Below, piece by piece: positions 34,537-46,272 of a stretch of 64,000 nt of DNA. A model generated the notes under the pieces. That model saw only the letters and a program-made list of their open reading frames with translations. It did no database searches and was not told the origin of the DNA. The translations under genes and the position numbers were made by a program. Each line of letters opens with the position of its first letter. Position 1 is the first letter of the stretch. This stretch comes from Rutidosis leptorrhynchoides (taxonomy: Eukaryota; Streptophyta; Magnoliopsida; Asterales; Asteraceae): assembly GCF_046630445.1 (NCBI RefSeq), contig NC_092334.1, positions 195,122,001 to 195,186,000 of the forward strand, written 5' to 3'.

Positions 34537-37500
34537 CGATTGACGAGCAATTAGTCAACGTAGTAAATGAGCAAATTAAAGTTGTCCTTCAAGAGGACGA
34601 TGTTGGAAGACGAGACTTTTTCTATAAGAATTTCAAATATGCTCAACCTCCTACTTTTGAGGGCGAACGGGACCCACTTAAGAGTGCCCGATGGATCTCC
34701 GATATGGAGGGGGCTTTTCGTACTTGTGAATGCCCTCTTGATAAAAAGACGAGGTACGGTTGTAGCATGTTGAGGGGTGATGCCAAGTTATGGTGGGATG
34801 CAAAGATCCAAGTTTATGATGAAGAACAATGCATGGAATTCACTTGGGATGAATTCAAGGCGAAATTTTTTGACGAATACCGAACTTCGGCCAATCTTAC
34901 AAGGCTTAAGGATGAATTACGTTCCTTGAGGCAAGGGTCGATGGATTTGAACACTCTCAAATCCGTTTTCTTGTCCAAGACCCAATTTTTCCCGGAGTAT
35001 GTCGGGAATGATAAAATATTGAAGGAAGACTTCTATCCAATCTTGAACGATAGTTATCAAGAGAAGATTAGTGTAAATGTGGTGAAGAGTTTTGATGAGT
35101 TGTTCAATATGGCCAAAGGTTTTGAGTCGCTTGTGTTGAGAAAGAGTGGCTTTACTTTTAGCAAAAGGAAGTTTGAAGCCACTAGTCATTCGAACTTTTC
35201 AAACAAAAAGAACAAGAAGGGCTCCGAGAGTTTTGGTAGTGTGAAGAAAGGTGCTTCCGGAGATTTTCCTTATTCTTATCACAATTGTGGACGAAAGGGG
35301 CATATGGCCCGTGATTGCACCAAACCATATACTACAACCAAAATTACTTGTTATAATTGTGGTAAAGAAGGGCACCGAAGGCCGGAGTGTCCCGATTTGA
35401 ATAATGATAATGTTAAGAGGTTGGAGAAGGCGGCAGGCACGGCTAAGGGGCGAAACTATTTGATGACCAATGATGAGGCCAAGCAATCCAATGAAGTTGT
35501 CTCAGGTACTTTCATGGTTAACTCTAATCCGGCAAGGATATTATATGATAGCGGTGCTAATTTATCTTTTGTGTCGCCTCAATTTGTGCCTAAGCTTAAC
35601 AAACCACTAGCTAAGTTAAGTCATCTGGTAGAAATGGAAATAGCGGATGGTAAGATGGTGCTATGGGTTGATGTGTGTAAAGATTATAATGTTGTGTTTG
35701 GTACCGAAACGTTTAAAATCGATCTCATTCCGATGACCTTGGGTGAGTTTGATATTTTTGTTGGTATGGATTGGCTCGATCGTTATAGAGCCGAAATTGC
35801 ATGTCATGAAAAGTTTATTCATGTCAAGACCCCAAGTGGGGGAGAGTTGATTATTCATGGCGATAAACGAAGAAGACTCGTACCACTATGCACTTATGCA
35901 CGGGTGAGACAATTTCTTAAGAGTGGTGGTATGGTTTTTCTTGCCCATGTCATTTATACTCGTGATGAGACACCATCCATTCATGAAATTTCGGTGGTTA
36001 ATGAATTTGAAGACGTTTTTCCGTATGAGTTGCCGGGTGTTCCGGCGGAAAGACAAGTCGAATTTCGCATTGAGTTGGTTCCGGGAGCTACTCCCATTGC
36101 TAAAACTCCCTATCGTTTAGCGCCGACGAAAATGCAAGAGTTGTTAAATCAAACCCAAGAGTTGCTTGAAAAGGGTTTTATTCGACCGAGTTCCTCGCCA
36201 TGGGGTGCTCTGGTTTTATTTGTGAAAAAGAAAGATGGTAGTATGCGGATGTGCAGCGATTATCGGGGGTGAACAAAGTGACGATCAAGAATCGTTATCC
36301 ATTGCCTCGGATTAACGATTTTTTTGACCGACTCCAAGGTGCAACGTATTTTTCTAAGATCGACTTACGCTCCGGCTATCATCAAGTGCGGGTCCGAGAG
36401 GAAGACATAGAGAAGACGGCTTTCCGAACTCGTTACGGGCATTTTGAGTTTGTAGTTATGCCTTTTGGTCTTACGAATGCAACGGCGGCATTCATGGATC
36501 TTATGAACCGAGTGTGCCAACCTATGTTGGACAAGTCGATAATTGTGTTCATTGACGACATACTTGTTTATTCTAAGAGTATGAAGGAACATGAACACCA
36601 TTTGCGTGAAGTGTTGAAGACGTTGCGGAAGGAGAAGTTGTATGCTAAATTCTTCAAATGTGAATTTTGGCTAAGGGAAGTTCAATTCCTTGGCCATATT
36701 GTGAATAAGGAAGGTATTCAAGTAGATCCGGGGAAGATAGAAACGGTGAAGAGTTGGGGAAAATCGACTACGCCAACGAAAATTCAAAGTTTTCTTGGAT
36801 TGGCCGGTTATTATCGTCTGTTTATCCAAGACTTTTCTAATATTGCTTCTCCTTTGACGAAGTTAACAAGGAAGAATATGAGTTTTAATTGGGAAAACGA
36901 GCAAGAAATTGCTTTCCAATTATTGAAGGAGAAATTGTGTCAAGCTCCGGTGTTGGTATTACCGGAAGGAATTGAAGATATGAAGGTTTATTGTGATGCT
37001 TCATTAAATGGAATCAGGTGTGTTCTAATGCAAAGAGGTAAAGTCATCGCTTACGCCTCTCGACAATTAAAGGAACACGAAAAGAGATACCCGACTCATG
37101 ATCTTGAATTGGCGTCGGTGGTACATGCGTTGATAATTTGGCGCCACTACTTGTATGGTGTCAAGTGTACGATTTATTCGGATCATAAGAGTTTGAAACA
37201 CCTCTTTAACTAATGAGATTTGAATTATCGACAACATAGGTGGATGGATGTGGTAAAGGATTATGATTGCGAAATACTTTATCATCCGGGTAAGGCGAAC
37301 GTGTTCGCAGATGCGTTAAATCGAAAGAGTCAACATACGGCAATACGAGTAGGGTCATTACGCATGATCATTACTAACGATTTTCTTGTAAAGCTTGGTG
37401 AGATTCAAATAGAAGCATACGTTCACAACAAGCATGAAGAGCGGATTGTGGGGCAAACGGAGTCTATTAGTTTAGGCCCGCATGGTTTGTTGTATTTTCA

Positions 37501-38812
37501 AGGAAGAGTGTGGGTGCCTAATATGGGTGGCTATCGACAAGTGCTACTTGATGAAGAACATAAGTCAAAGTATTCCATTCATCCGGGTGTAATGAAGATG
37601 TACTATGATTTGAAGAAAGAGTATTGGTGGTCCGGTATGAAGCGTGATGTTGTTAAGTATGTTGAACAATGCGTCACGTGTTTGCAAGTCAAAGCCAAAC
37701 ACCAAAAGTCGTACGGTAAGTTACAACCATTGGAAGTCCCGAAATGGAAATGGGAGCACATTACCATGGACTTCATTACCAAGTTACCAAAGACGGCGAG
37801 AACCCAATATGATACGATTTGAGTGATAGTTGATCGATTAACGAAGAGCGCTTTGTTTCTTCCCATTCGGGAAACGATATCATCGGAGACTTTGTCCAAG
37901 TTGTTTATCAAGGAGGTAATATCGAGACATGGGGTTCCTATATCTATTGTTTCGAATCGAGATACTCGTTTCACGTCTCGGTTTTGGAATAAGTTTCATG
38001 AAGATATAGGTACTCAATTGAAAATGAGCACGGCGTATCATCCTCAAACGGACGGTTAAACTGAGCGTACGAATCAAACGTTGGAGGATATGTTAAGGGC
38101 GTGTGTTATTGATTTTGGTGGAAGTTGGGATGAGCACTTACCATTGGTGGAATTCTCGTACAATAATAGTTACCACACTAGTATTGGAATGCCACCTTAT
38201 GAGATGCTTTATGGGCGTAGGTGTCGAACTCCTATTTGTTGGGGTGAAGTGGGTCAAAGAGAAATCGGGAGTACCGATTTGGTTTTGGAGACGAATAGTA
38301 AGATTGAGATGATTCGGGCTCAACTTAAGGGGGCGCATGATAGACAGAAATCTTATGCCGATAAAGGAAGGCGACTGATTGAATTTTAAGAAGGTGACAT
38401 GGTAATGCTTAAGGTTTCGCCATGGAAGGGTGTTATTCGGTTTCAAAAATGGGGAAAGTTAGCTCCTCAGTTCATTGGTCCTTTCAAGGTTTTGGCTCAC
38501 GTTGGTGAAGTTTCTTATAGACTAGAGTTGCCCGAAGAGCTTGTGGAAATCCATAACACGTTTCATGTTTCCCATCTCCGAAAGTGTCTTGCGGATGACT
38601 CGACTTGGGTGCCGCTAGAGGAGATTGCGTTGAACAACAAATTAGAGTATGTTGAAGAGCCGATTGCAATCCTTGATGAGAAGGTTAAAATGTTGCAGAA
38701 CAAAGAAGTTAGAACTTTCAAGGTGCAATGGCGACATCGAAAGGGTTCCGAGTTTACGTGGGAATCCGAAGAGTTTGTCTTGGTTTATCTTTCGGCTTGT
38801 CATGCGGCTTAG
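34537..38812 (+). pseudogene. P gag-pol, main part
   Basis: Gag domain (FEGERDPLKSARWISDMEG, AKLWWDAK) and two zinc knuckles follow one another (the first lacks its first Cys, HNCGRKGHMARDC; the second CYNCGKEGHRRPEC, about 35285-35390). Protease: RILYDSGANLSFVS (35537) and [50 protein letters not shown]. RNase [27 protein letters not shown]. Integrase: KSKYSIHPGVM, YWWSGMKRD, CVTCLQVK, core to YHPQTDG and SYNNSYHTS. Chromodomain-like end. A frameshift lies near 36265. Stops occur near 37211-37216, 37820, 38057 and 38387, each explicable by a C-to-T or G-to-A change. Not functional. Confidence 0.92.
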
Positions 38813-38834
38813 ATCGCGAGGACGCGCTCCGATT

Positions 38835-38849
38835 CAAGTGGGGGAGAGT
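38835..38849 (+). other. P polypurine tract
   Basis: CAAGTGGGGGAGAGT directly precedes the 3' LTR (TGTAACATCCC), the plus-strand primer for cDNA synthesis. Confidence 0.88.
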
Positions 38850-39524
38850 TGTAACATCCCGTTCTCCGTATATACGACTTAAGGTACGTACTTAACTTCG
38901 TGTACATCTAATATTGTATATAGGACCGTTTGTTTATAGCCCAAGTGTTATGAAATTGAGTTTGGGGTGGCTACTGTTATTTTGTCATGTTTTAGTGTGT
39001 TATATCGCATCTGGACACATCGTGGAAAGCCACGATTACGCTTAAAACGTGATGGCTCGAGAACTCCCCCTGACTTTCTATCGCGTTTGAAGTTGAGGTG
39101 TCGCGACCTAGAGGGTCGCGAATCGCGACAAAGTACACTGGAACGCGACGACCCAAAAATCCAGGCTCCTGATCTACTAGTCGCGTTCAAAAAATATTTA
39201 TCGCGTCTTGGAGATCGCGTTTCGCGATGGACTGTCGCGGATCGCGATGATGTCGCTGTTTTGACATTTTTGACCCGAATTAAATAGGATCTTTTGGGGT
39301 GTTTTAGTCTTTTCACTATGAGGCCGGTTTTGGGGAGTCTAAAACTGGTTCAACCTTATCCCATCTTCATTTATCACATTTCCATCTACCCAAATTAAAT
39401 TTAGAGAGAGAAATAAGGTTTTAGAGTGAGAGAGCTCACTTTGGTGAAGAAGAAGGCCGAATCTCGCACGAACCCAAGCTTTAAAGTTGTTCCCTATGTC
39501 ACTAGCTACGCTGTGGTTGTATTG

Positions 39525-39530
39525 GTAAGT
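39525..39530 (+). promoter_or_regulatory. Putative splice donor in P LTR
   Basis: CTGTGGTTGTATTG/GTAAGT matches the plant donor consensus. The same exon end and donor are kept in the diverged LTR at 62182-62187 (TGTGGTAGTATTG/GTAAGT). Confidence 0.6.
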
Positions 39531-40146
39531 CTTAACTCTATGTTTTGAGTTTTAATTAGTTTATGGCTAGGGTTTTGGTTACTTGAGACTTGTATGACCC
39601 ATTTGGGGGTTAAATGGGTGAATTTGAGTTATGTTGATGAAAGAAAACCCTAATAGCTTTGATCTAGGGTTTGGTCTTATGAATTGAAGTTGTAAGTGTT
39701 AAATGGTGTTGTTAGTCACTATTACACTTTTAAATTGATGAAAGAATTGCTAATGAGTTAAGTTTGACTTGATTTGTGAGTCTAAGTGTTAAAATGGGTC
39801 AAATGGGTAATGGTTGACCTAATTGGGTGAAATGGGTATGAAATACCCTAAGTTTATGTTAGTTAAAGTTAGTAGACTATAAAACACTAGCTTTAGTGAT
39901 TGAATATGAGTCTTAGACATTTATGGGCGTTTTTGGTGTAGTTGAGTTATTTAATGCAATTGGGTCATTAAATGCTCAAGTGTAAGTAATGTGGTTAGTT
40001 CCATTAGTTGCATATTGAAAGTGTACTTAATGTATTAAGTACGTTGCTTTGAAGTTTCGAAAGTACATAATCATCATCTTGGTATTAAGGTGAGTGGAAT
40101 AATTATTCGTGTATGTATATAATGTATTTATTTGTGTAGTATGAAT

Positions 40147-40409
40147 GTGGAAGTGTCGCGGTGTTCAAGACACCACATTCTAAGTAACGAGTGGAATTGT
40201 CGTGGTGTTCAAGACACCACTCATTGTTCTGATTGACACGTGGAATTGTCGCGGTGTTCAAGACACCACATTGTCATGGGAGTGGAATTGTCGTGGTGTT
40301 CAAGACACCACTCATTGTTTTGATTGACATGTGGAATCGTCGCGGTGTTCAAGACGCCACATTGTCATGGGGGTGAGTTAGTCGCGGTGTTCAAGACATC
40401 ACCCGGGGG
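40147..40409 (+). repeat. Hairpin-forming minisatellite in P 3' LTR
   Basis: Six to seven copies of a core like GTCGCGGTGTTCAAGACACC, with two alternating spacers of 12 and 19 bp. Arms GGTGT/ACACC pair around TCAAG. The copy order differs slightly from the 5' LTR. Confidence 0.88.
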
Positions 40410-41056
40410 ATTAGTGATTACGCAGTGTTTAAGTAACACTAATGGATGTTATGAACTCTGACGGTCTTTCAAGTACCATTCCCTTATACGATTGGTTAAC
40501 CATGGTTGTGTGAATTTGTATTTAGCATATTAAATTGTGAACCATATGCTATTGTTATTGCTAGCTTATTGTGAATTTCGGATAGTAGTTTATGCATGAT
40601 GTTTGCATGGTTGTCGAATTGCTAGCTTGTATGTGGTACTGTGTTTGTGATTACAAGTAAGTAGGTTATATATGAACATGTATAATTATTGCATTCACTA
40701 AGCGTTAGCTTACCCCTCTCGTTGTTTATCTTTTTAGATGTAGGTGCGGATAAAGGAAAGGGGGTTGTGGGATACTAGTTCCTTATGTTGGATTACCGTG
40801 GAAGCTTTTGAAGTCGACCTAGCGTTTTGGGTAGTTTAGCCCCAAACCATGCTCGGGTGTAGTTTGGATTAAAACTATCAATTTAAGTGGGTCGAACTTG
40901 TAATACATTTGGTTAATGGCCTTTGTGCCTTTGTAAACATTTAACTTGTGATATTGTTTGAATGGGTTATATGTAACCGTTATTTTGGGCGCTAATGGTT
41001 TATTGTTTTAAAAAAAATAAAAAATTATCGTATGAAATACGGGTTGGGTTGTTTCA

Positions 41057-42205
41057 TAATTTCGTCACTAGATCCATGGTAATATGCTCCCATTTCCACT
41101 TCGGAACTTCCAACGGTTGGAGCTTACAACTAGGCATTTCATGGTCGGCCGTCACTTGTAAGCAAGTAAGGAATTTATGAACATACTTTACTATGTCCCT
41201 CTTCATGCCCAGCCACCAATAATCTCTCTTCAAATCTTTATACATCCTAGTGGCACCGGGGTAAATCTAGTACTGAGACTTATGAGCCGCATCAAGAAGT
41301 TCATTTCTTACATTTATCTGCGAAGTAACCCAAAATCTTCCATAACGTAATTTCAAACCTCGGAAATCTTCTCCAAATTCATTAACTTGACCTTTAATTC
41401 TTTCCTTTCTCGCGTTCTCGGGTGCCAATGCCACACTTTGAGCTTCTCGTATTCGGTTGAAAATTTGTGGGGTTACCACTAAAGCTAAGCTTGTCACCCT
41501 TAAAACATAATGACTTGCCTATCTACTTAGAGCATCGTCCACTAAGTTAGCCTTTCCCGCATGTTAGAATATTTTACAATCATAATCCTTCACTAAATCA
41601 AGACATCTTCTTTGACGATTATTTAAATTCCACTGGTCAAAGAAATACTTTAGACTCTTATGAATGGTATAAATGGAAAACCTTACACCATATAGGTAAT
41701 GGTGCCATATTTTCAAAGTGAACACCACGGCCGCCATCTCCAAATCATGAGTGGGATATCCTTTTCATGCTGCTTCAATTGTCAAGAGGAATAAGCTATG
41801 ACCCTCCCTTTTTGCATAAGCATGCAACCCAAGTCTTTATTTGACACATCACAATATACTGTCATATCGTCATTTCCTTTCCGCAAAACCAAAACCGGAG
41901 CTTGAACTAGGTTCTCCTTTAATAGTTGAAATGCTTGATCTTGCTTGTCTTCCCATTTCCATACAACATTCTTCTACGTTAACTTAGTAAGTAGAATATC
42001 AATCTTATAAAAATCTTATATGAACCGTCGATAATATCCCGCCAACCCAAGAAAACTCCTAACCTCGGTAGGACTTGTTGCCGATTCCCATACCATCACC
42101 GCTTTCACCTTAGTCAGATCAACATGATTTCCTTGCTTATTAACTACATGCCACAAGTTTCCAGATCTGCTATCTAGTCCCCATTTCATTCCATGCACAA
42201 TTGCA
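41057..42205 (-). pseudogene. Older Ty3/gypsy pol remnant interrupted by P
   Basis: Minus-strand pieces in pol order: RT end ([14 protein letters not shown], 42016-42198), degenerate RNase H (about 41690-41900), integrase N-part (FGEDFRGLKLRYGRFWV, 41267-41497) and the zinc-binding region (KRDYWWLGMKRDIVKYV, EVPKWKWEHITMDLVTKL, 41057-41245). Many stops and frameshifts. It ends exactly at the P 3' LTR, so P inserted into it; the other half is beyond the left edge. Confidence 0.85.
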
Positions 42206-42232
42206 AAATTTCAAAATATCCCCGAACTAAAT

Positions 42233-42960
42233 TTATTTACAAAAAGGTCCTCCCCGCCTGTTAGCACATTTGCGCGATGCGCAGTTTGCCTTGTTGTCAG
42301 GGCAGGAGCTTATATCCTTGAAGGTGTTGAAGATGCTCTTATCAACACAAACATGATGAGTAGTCCCAGTATCAATCCACCACTCTTTAGTATTTGAGGC
42401 AAACAAGTTAACCATAGAGATCATCAATATGAGGTCAGAAGTCATAGCTACGAGATTTTCAACATCCTCAACCATATTTGCTTGGCTTAAATTCTCTTTC
42501 TTGGGCTTCTTGCAATCACACTCCCGATTACCCGGTTGGTCACAGATATAGCACGTGCCTTGAAATTTCTTCTTCACGACGCCATCTTTAGGTCCAAGCT
42601 TAAACCCTTTCACCTTGTACTTTTTCTCGACCCTTCATTTAACTTTGTTACTCTTAAAGGATTGATTATGTTCAACAATATTAACTATTGATGAAACATG
42701 GGTAGAATGCTTTTTCAAAGAAACTTTGTTATCATCTTCAATAAGAAGACGAACCACAAGATCATCGATGGTCAATCCTTTCGCTTATGCTTGAGGTAGT
42801 TCATGAAATCAACCCAGCTTGGTGGCAATTTCTTAATCATAGTAGCAAATTGGAATGTCTCGTTGAGCATCATTCCTTCGACATGTATGTCATGAAGAAT
42901 GACTTGCAATTCTTAAATTTGACTCATAACAGTTCTTTAGTCAATCGTTTTAAAATCTGA
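42233..42960 (-). pseudogene. Ty1/copia gag-protease remnant
   Basis: The minus strand shows a copia-type gag C-terminus (KLPPSWVDFMNYLK near 42800, a RLLIEDDNK-like stretch near 42740), a CCHC-like knuckle (CYICDQPGNRECDC, with an Asn replacing the His) and the protease region (EWWIDTGTTHHVC, about 42365-42405). Stops and frameshifts lie upstream and the rest of pol is missing. It abuts the gypsy remnant near 42210-42240. Confidence 0.82.
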
Positions 42961-44675
42961 TACAATTCAGTTTCTTGTTAAAAACATAATTTGTTTAAGA
43001 TGTAGGAAAATCTTAACGAAATCGATTACGTATATATGAAACACATAAACTAAATGTCTAAATAGTAATATAAACGATCAAATTGAGAAGAATATGGAAT
43101 CTGACTTGTGTTCGACACAGTTCCCTTAAACATATTCTTTGTCTTTTCTCAGTATACAACGGTCCTCAGCGGTGAACTGCCGGACTTTAACTGTTTGACG
43201 GCGAGACCATGTGAAATCGAGAAGTATAGCTGTTGCCAAGTTACTTGTGTATTTGTTTGGTATACATTTTTGTGTGTGTCTTTTGCAAGGAACAAAACCA
43301 TCATTTTATAGCAGAAGTTATACGAGCTGCTATCATCATAATTCATATTCATAATAGCCATTAAAGCATAATTAAAATCAATTAAAATGTTTAATGATTA
43401 GAAGCAAAACTGAAATGTTATAGTAGAATTCAAAATGAACTCGCACAATTAAAATTATTTAAAATGTTTAATGGTTAGCAACAAAACTAAAATGTTATAG
43501 TAGAATTCAAAATGAACTCGAACATGATGCTATTTAATGTTAAGTTCTGGCAAAAAAAAGAAAACACTTAGGAAAACTGGCGAGTCACATCATATGAATT
43601 TAATATAGTTTGTACTTAATTCCTTATAGCCAACTTTCAACTTTATTCGCACTCTTATATGGGACATGTTGTATCATACGCAATTTTTGCACTAAATAAT
43701 CAATTTTAAGATTCAATTTCTCATTAACTTTTACCTTATTTTAGATACATCTCAGCTCGTTGTAACACCCTCATTAAATGCTACAAAACTCGCTAACTAG
43801 GTATATTACCTTAATATACGTCACTTGATCGTATATATATTAATCAACGTCTAAAAATGATGAAACATATTTTTTGAACATATTCCAACATAATGGTCCT
43901 TTATTCCAGGTCCAAAATGCATGTGCAAATTAAACATAAGTTGTTGGTAATTTAACAAATTTAATACATAGCTACTCATTCACCTGTCTTCCTAGAATTA
44001 CCGTATAACACATTAAATCAAGGAATCATAAAACCTTAAACAAATTGACGTCAAAACAAGTGAGATTTATAACCGTATTTTTTTTATATAGCAAACCTTT
44101 TAGTATGTTACTCCCTCCCACCCACTCAACGTGTTCATTTCTACTAGGAAAAAGGTTTGAGTTCTTCACGTACTATAGTAATTTTATTTTATATTTCACC
44201 CATAAAATCCCATCTAAGGAGTAATAACTAAATTAATTTTTATTGGTTAAAATTTAAATATTATGACGGAACAATCTAAAATAGTGAACAATCAAAATTT
44301 GTATTTGTAATAAGGACATATATATTCGGACAAAGTACAGTACTAGAATTTAACTTTTATTAATTCGTGTAATGTTTATTACTCCGTATAAAAGTGTAGT
44401 TATCAAGTATGAATTTCAAAACATATGTTTCGACCACAAGTATTAACACTAAAAGTACAATATTTTTCTTATTATATAGACTTATATACACGTTAAATTG
44501 GTACAATTATAATTTATTGTTTCATGAAGATATTTAATTATAGTTTTTGCATGCTCATTTCTTGTAATTCTACAAAAACGTCGACCCACGCGTTTACATA
44601 TTAGTTTACAAAAATGAGTATATAATTTAAATGTTAGTAAATTAGCAACAAATCAACTCATCCTTTAGTGAGATT
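42961..44675. other. Intergenic AT-rich DNA, no gene seen
   Basis: No coding frame or structured element supported. It includes a 77-bp-spaced direct duplication (43381-43446 and about 43458-43523, both with AATGTTATAGTAGAATTC). A TGTAACACCC start near 43760 resembles an LTR 5' end but has no partner. CTCCCTCCCACC near 44111 resembles a Stowaway terminus without a clear matching end. Confidence 0.6.
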
Positions 44676-44935
44676 GCTTCATTTACGTAGTAATTAGTAC
44701 TCCGTATCAATTATATATTCATCATATATACTTTTAGTAAAAGTGTGTAGTACTTATTTTATTTTTATGGAAAATTACAAAATATTAAATGCTATATTTG
44801 ATGGCTTCATTTACGTAGTAATTAGTACTCCGTATCAATTATATATTCATCATATATACTTCTACTAGTAAAAGTGTGTAGTACTTATTTTATTTTTATG
44901 GAAAATTACAAAATATTAAATGCTAAATTTGATGG
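44676..44935 (+). repeat. Tandem duplication, two units of about 128-132 bp
   Basis: Units 44676-44803 and 44804-44935 both begin GCTTCATTTACGTAGTAATT and end AAATGCTA.ATTTGATGG. They differ by a 4-bp insertion (CTAC) and a substitution, so the duplication is recent. Non-coding. Confidence 0.92.
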
Positions 44936-45034
44936 TTGTTAGGGGATATAAAGGAAATAAAGCTGGATAGTAGAATCCGTGAATGCACATTTACAGACAG
45001 AATCAATAATTATTTCTATAAAAGTCAACTTTCG

Positions 45035-45036
<2 letters not shown>

Positions 45037-45119
<83 letters not shown>

Positions 45120-45166
45120 AAAAACTTTTGTTTCGATGATGAGGTTGTGAAATTTTTTAGGTTGTG

Positions 45167-45250
<84 letters not shown>
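45037..45250 (+). repeat. Two AT microsatellites
   Basis: (AT)n at about 45037-45116 and 45168-45250. Each is followed by TTTTAAAAACTTT and a GTTGTGAAATTT word, so the pair looks like a duplicated unit. They create a false Ile-Tyr extension of the neighbouring ORF. Confidence 0.93.
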
Positions 45251-45253
<3 letters not shown>

Positions 45254-45254
45254 A

Positions 45255-46139
45255 AAAACTTTTTTTAGGTTGTGAAATTTGGTTGTCTCAACGCGTTTCG
45301 ATGATGAGGAGGGTGAAGATTGATTATGGTTAGAGGGATTTTGGTTGACACTGTGTTCGACCTGTTTTACATGTGGTGATGGTGGGTTTTGGTTTTCTGA
45401 ATTTTGTGATGTTTTTTCATGTTCATCTTCCATGTGGGATTCGTTGTCCGATATAAATTCATCCGATTGTATGTCATCCTCCCAAACCGATGATTCATTG
45501 TCCGTTGAGTTAAAGTCAATAGGCGTAGTGCAATTTTCGGACACATAGGCAAGAGTAATCTTAAGATCGTAATGGATGAATACTTTCCTGTTTATAGGAG
45601 CGAGTGAACGCGTTTTAATGAGAACTTTGCCAAAAGATAAATCTTGCGAACCCTTATCATCTATAGAGCAATTTTGGAGATCCATAATATCCCCCCAACA
45701 TTTAGCAATTTTACGGAAAGTATCCTCGTTCCAACATGCTAATGGAACACCCTTTATGTCGATCCAAACCAAACGCCCGGGTGAAATGCTTTCATCCGGA
45801 TCCCAAGGGCGTATGTTATCTAACCAATTCCAAAGTGGGTGTTTTCTACCAAAGCTCATGGGGTTAATGACATCAAGAGCACATCTAATATCATCAAACA
45901 ATAACATAACATCTTTACCTCCAAGGTATTTAGAGACAAAACCGTTAAAGTTTTCGGACTTACAAATTTCATTAAAATAATCGAGGTGTTCAATATTTTT
46001 AATCTCACCTATGAGCGCATGTCCGAGAAGATCAACAATTTTCGTATCGGTTGGGGCCTTGATGGAGAACTCCTTGGATGCGAATGTATCACAGCCTTTG
46101 TAAATATTCCATTTATCAATGAAAGTTTTACTTGCTTTT
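45255..46139 (-). pseudogene. LINE ORF1-like / DUF4283-type fragment
   Basis: The minus-strand frame is open from about 46139 to the AT tracts. It has [17 protein letters not shown], then [37 protein letters not shown] and [15 protein letters not shown], then an acidic Ser/Asn/Pro-rich tail with [13 protein letters not shown]. The WIDI.G.PLACWNE and KCWG..... motifs are typical of the DUF4283 region of plant non-LTR retrotransposon ORF1 proteins, which bind RNA. The N-terminal RNA-binding part, endonuclease and RT are missing. An A15 run (plus strand, 46141-46155) borders it. It stops about 70 bp from the TATA box of the next gene, so it may form part of that gene's upstream region. Confidence 0.65.
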
Positions 46140-46210
46140 CAAAAAAAAAAAAAAATATTTTAAAAACTTTTGTGACGGTGTGACGCGGTCACTAATGTCA
46201 AAAAATCACA

Positions 46211-46220
46211 CTATATATAA
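46211..46220 (+). promoter_or_regulatory. TATA box of the GH5 gene
   Basis: CTATATATAAAG lies about 60 bp upstream of the ATG at 46273, giving a short predicted 5' UTR. No further promoter elements identified. Confidence 0.6.
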
Positions 46221-46272
46221 AGTTAAAAAAAAATTACTCCATAGCTATATCCCATTTTGTGTGTCAACTAAC

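Larger units (their letters stand above)
38850..41056 (+). repeat. P 3' LTR (2207 bp)
   Basis: Starts TGTAACATCCCG and ends GGGTTGTTTCA. It contains a CpG-rich palindrome array (39095-39255, TCGCGA-type words), a TATA-like TTAAATAG near 39278, a pyrimidine/AG leader, a consensus splice donor GTAAGT at 39525, the hairpin minisatellite (40147-40409) and an acceptor-like GTTTATCTTTTTAG ending 40736. This suggests an intron of about 1.2 kb within LTR transcripts. Related to the LTR at 61806-62764. Confidence 0.9.

Noticed and set aside
40147..40409. CRISPR-like array (repeats with spacers)
   Set aside because: Plant LTR context, spacers are two alternating identical sequences, and the array recurs in the other LTR; it is a minisatellite.
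43760..44290. Possible solo LTR (TGTAACACCC) and Stowaway MITE (CTCCCTCCCACC)
   Set aside because: No second end, no target duplication and no matching inverted terminus could be found.
46132..46272. Earlier start for the GH5 protein (ATG at 46132)
   Set aside because: It would place the signal peptide internally and start upstream of the TATA box; 46273 fits the secreted family.
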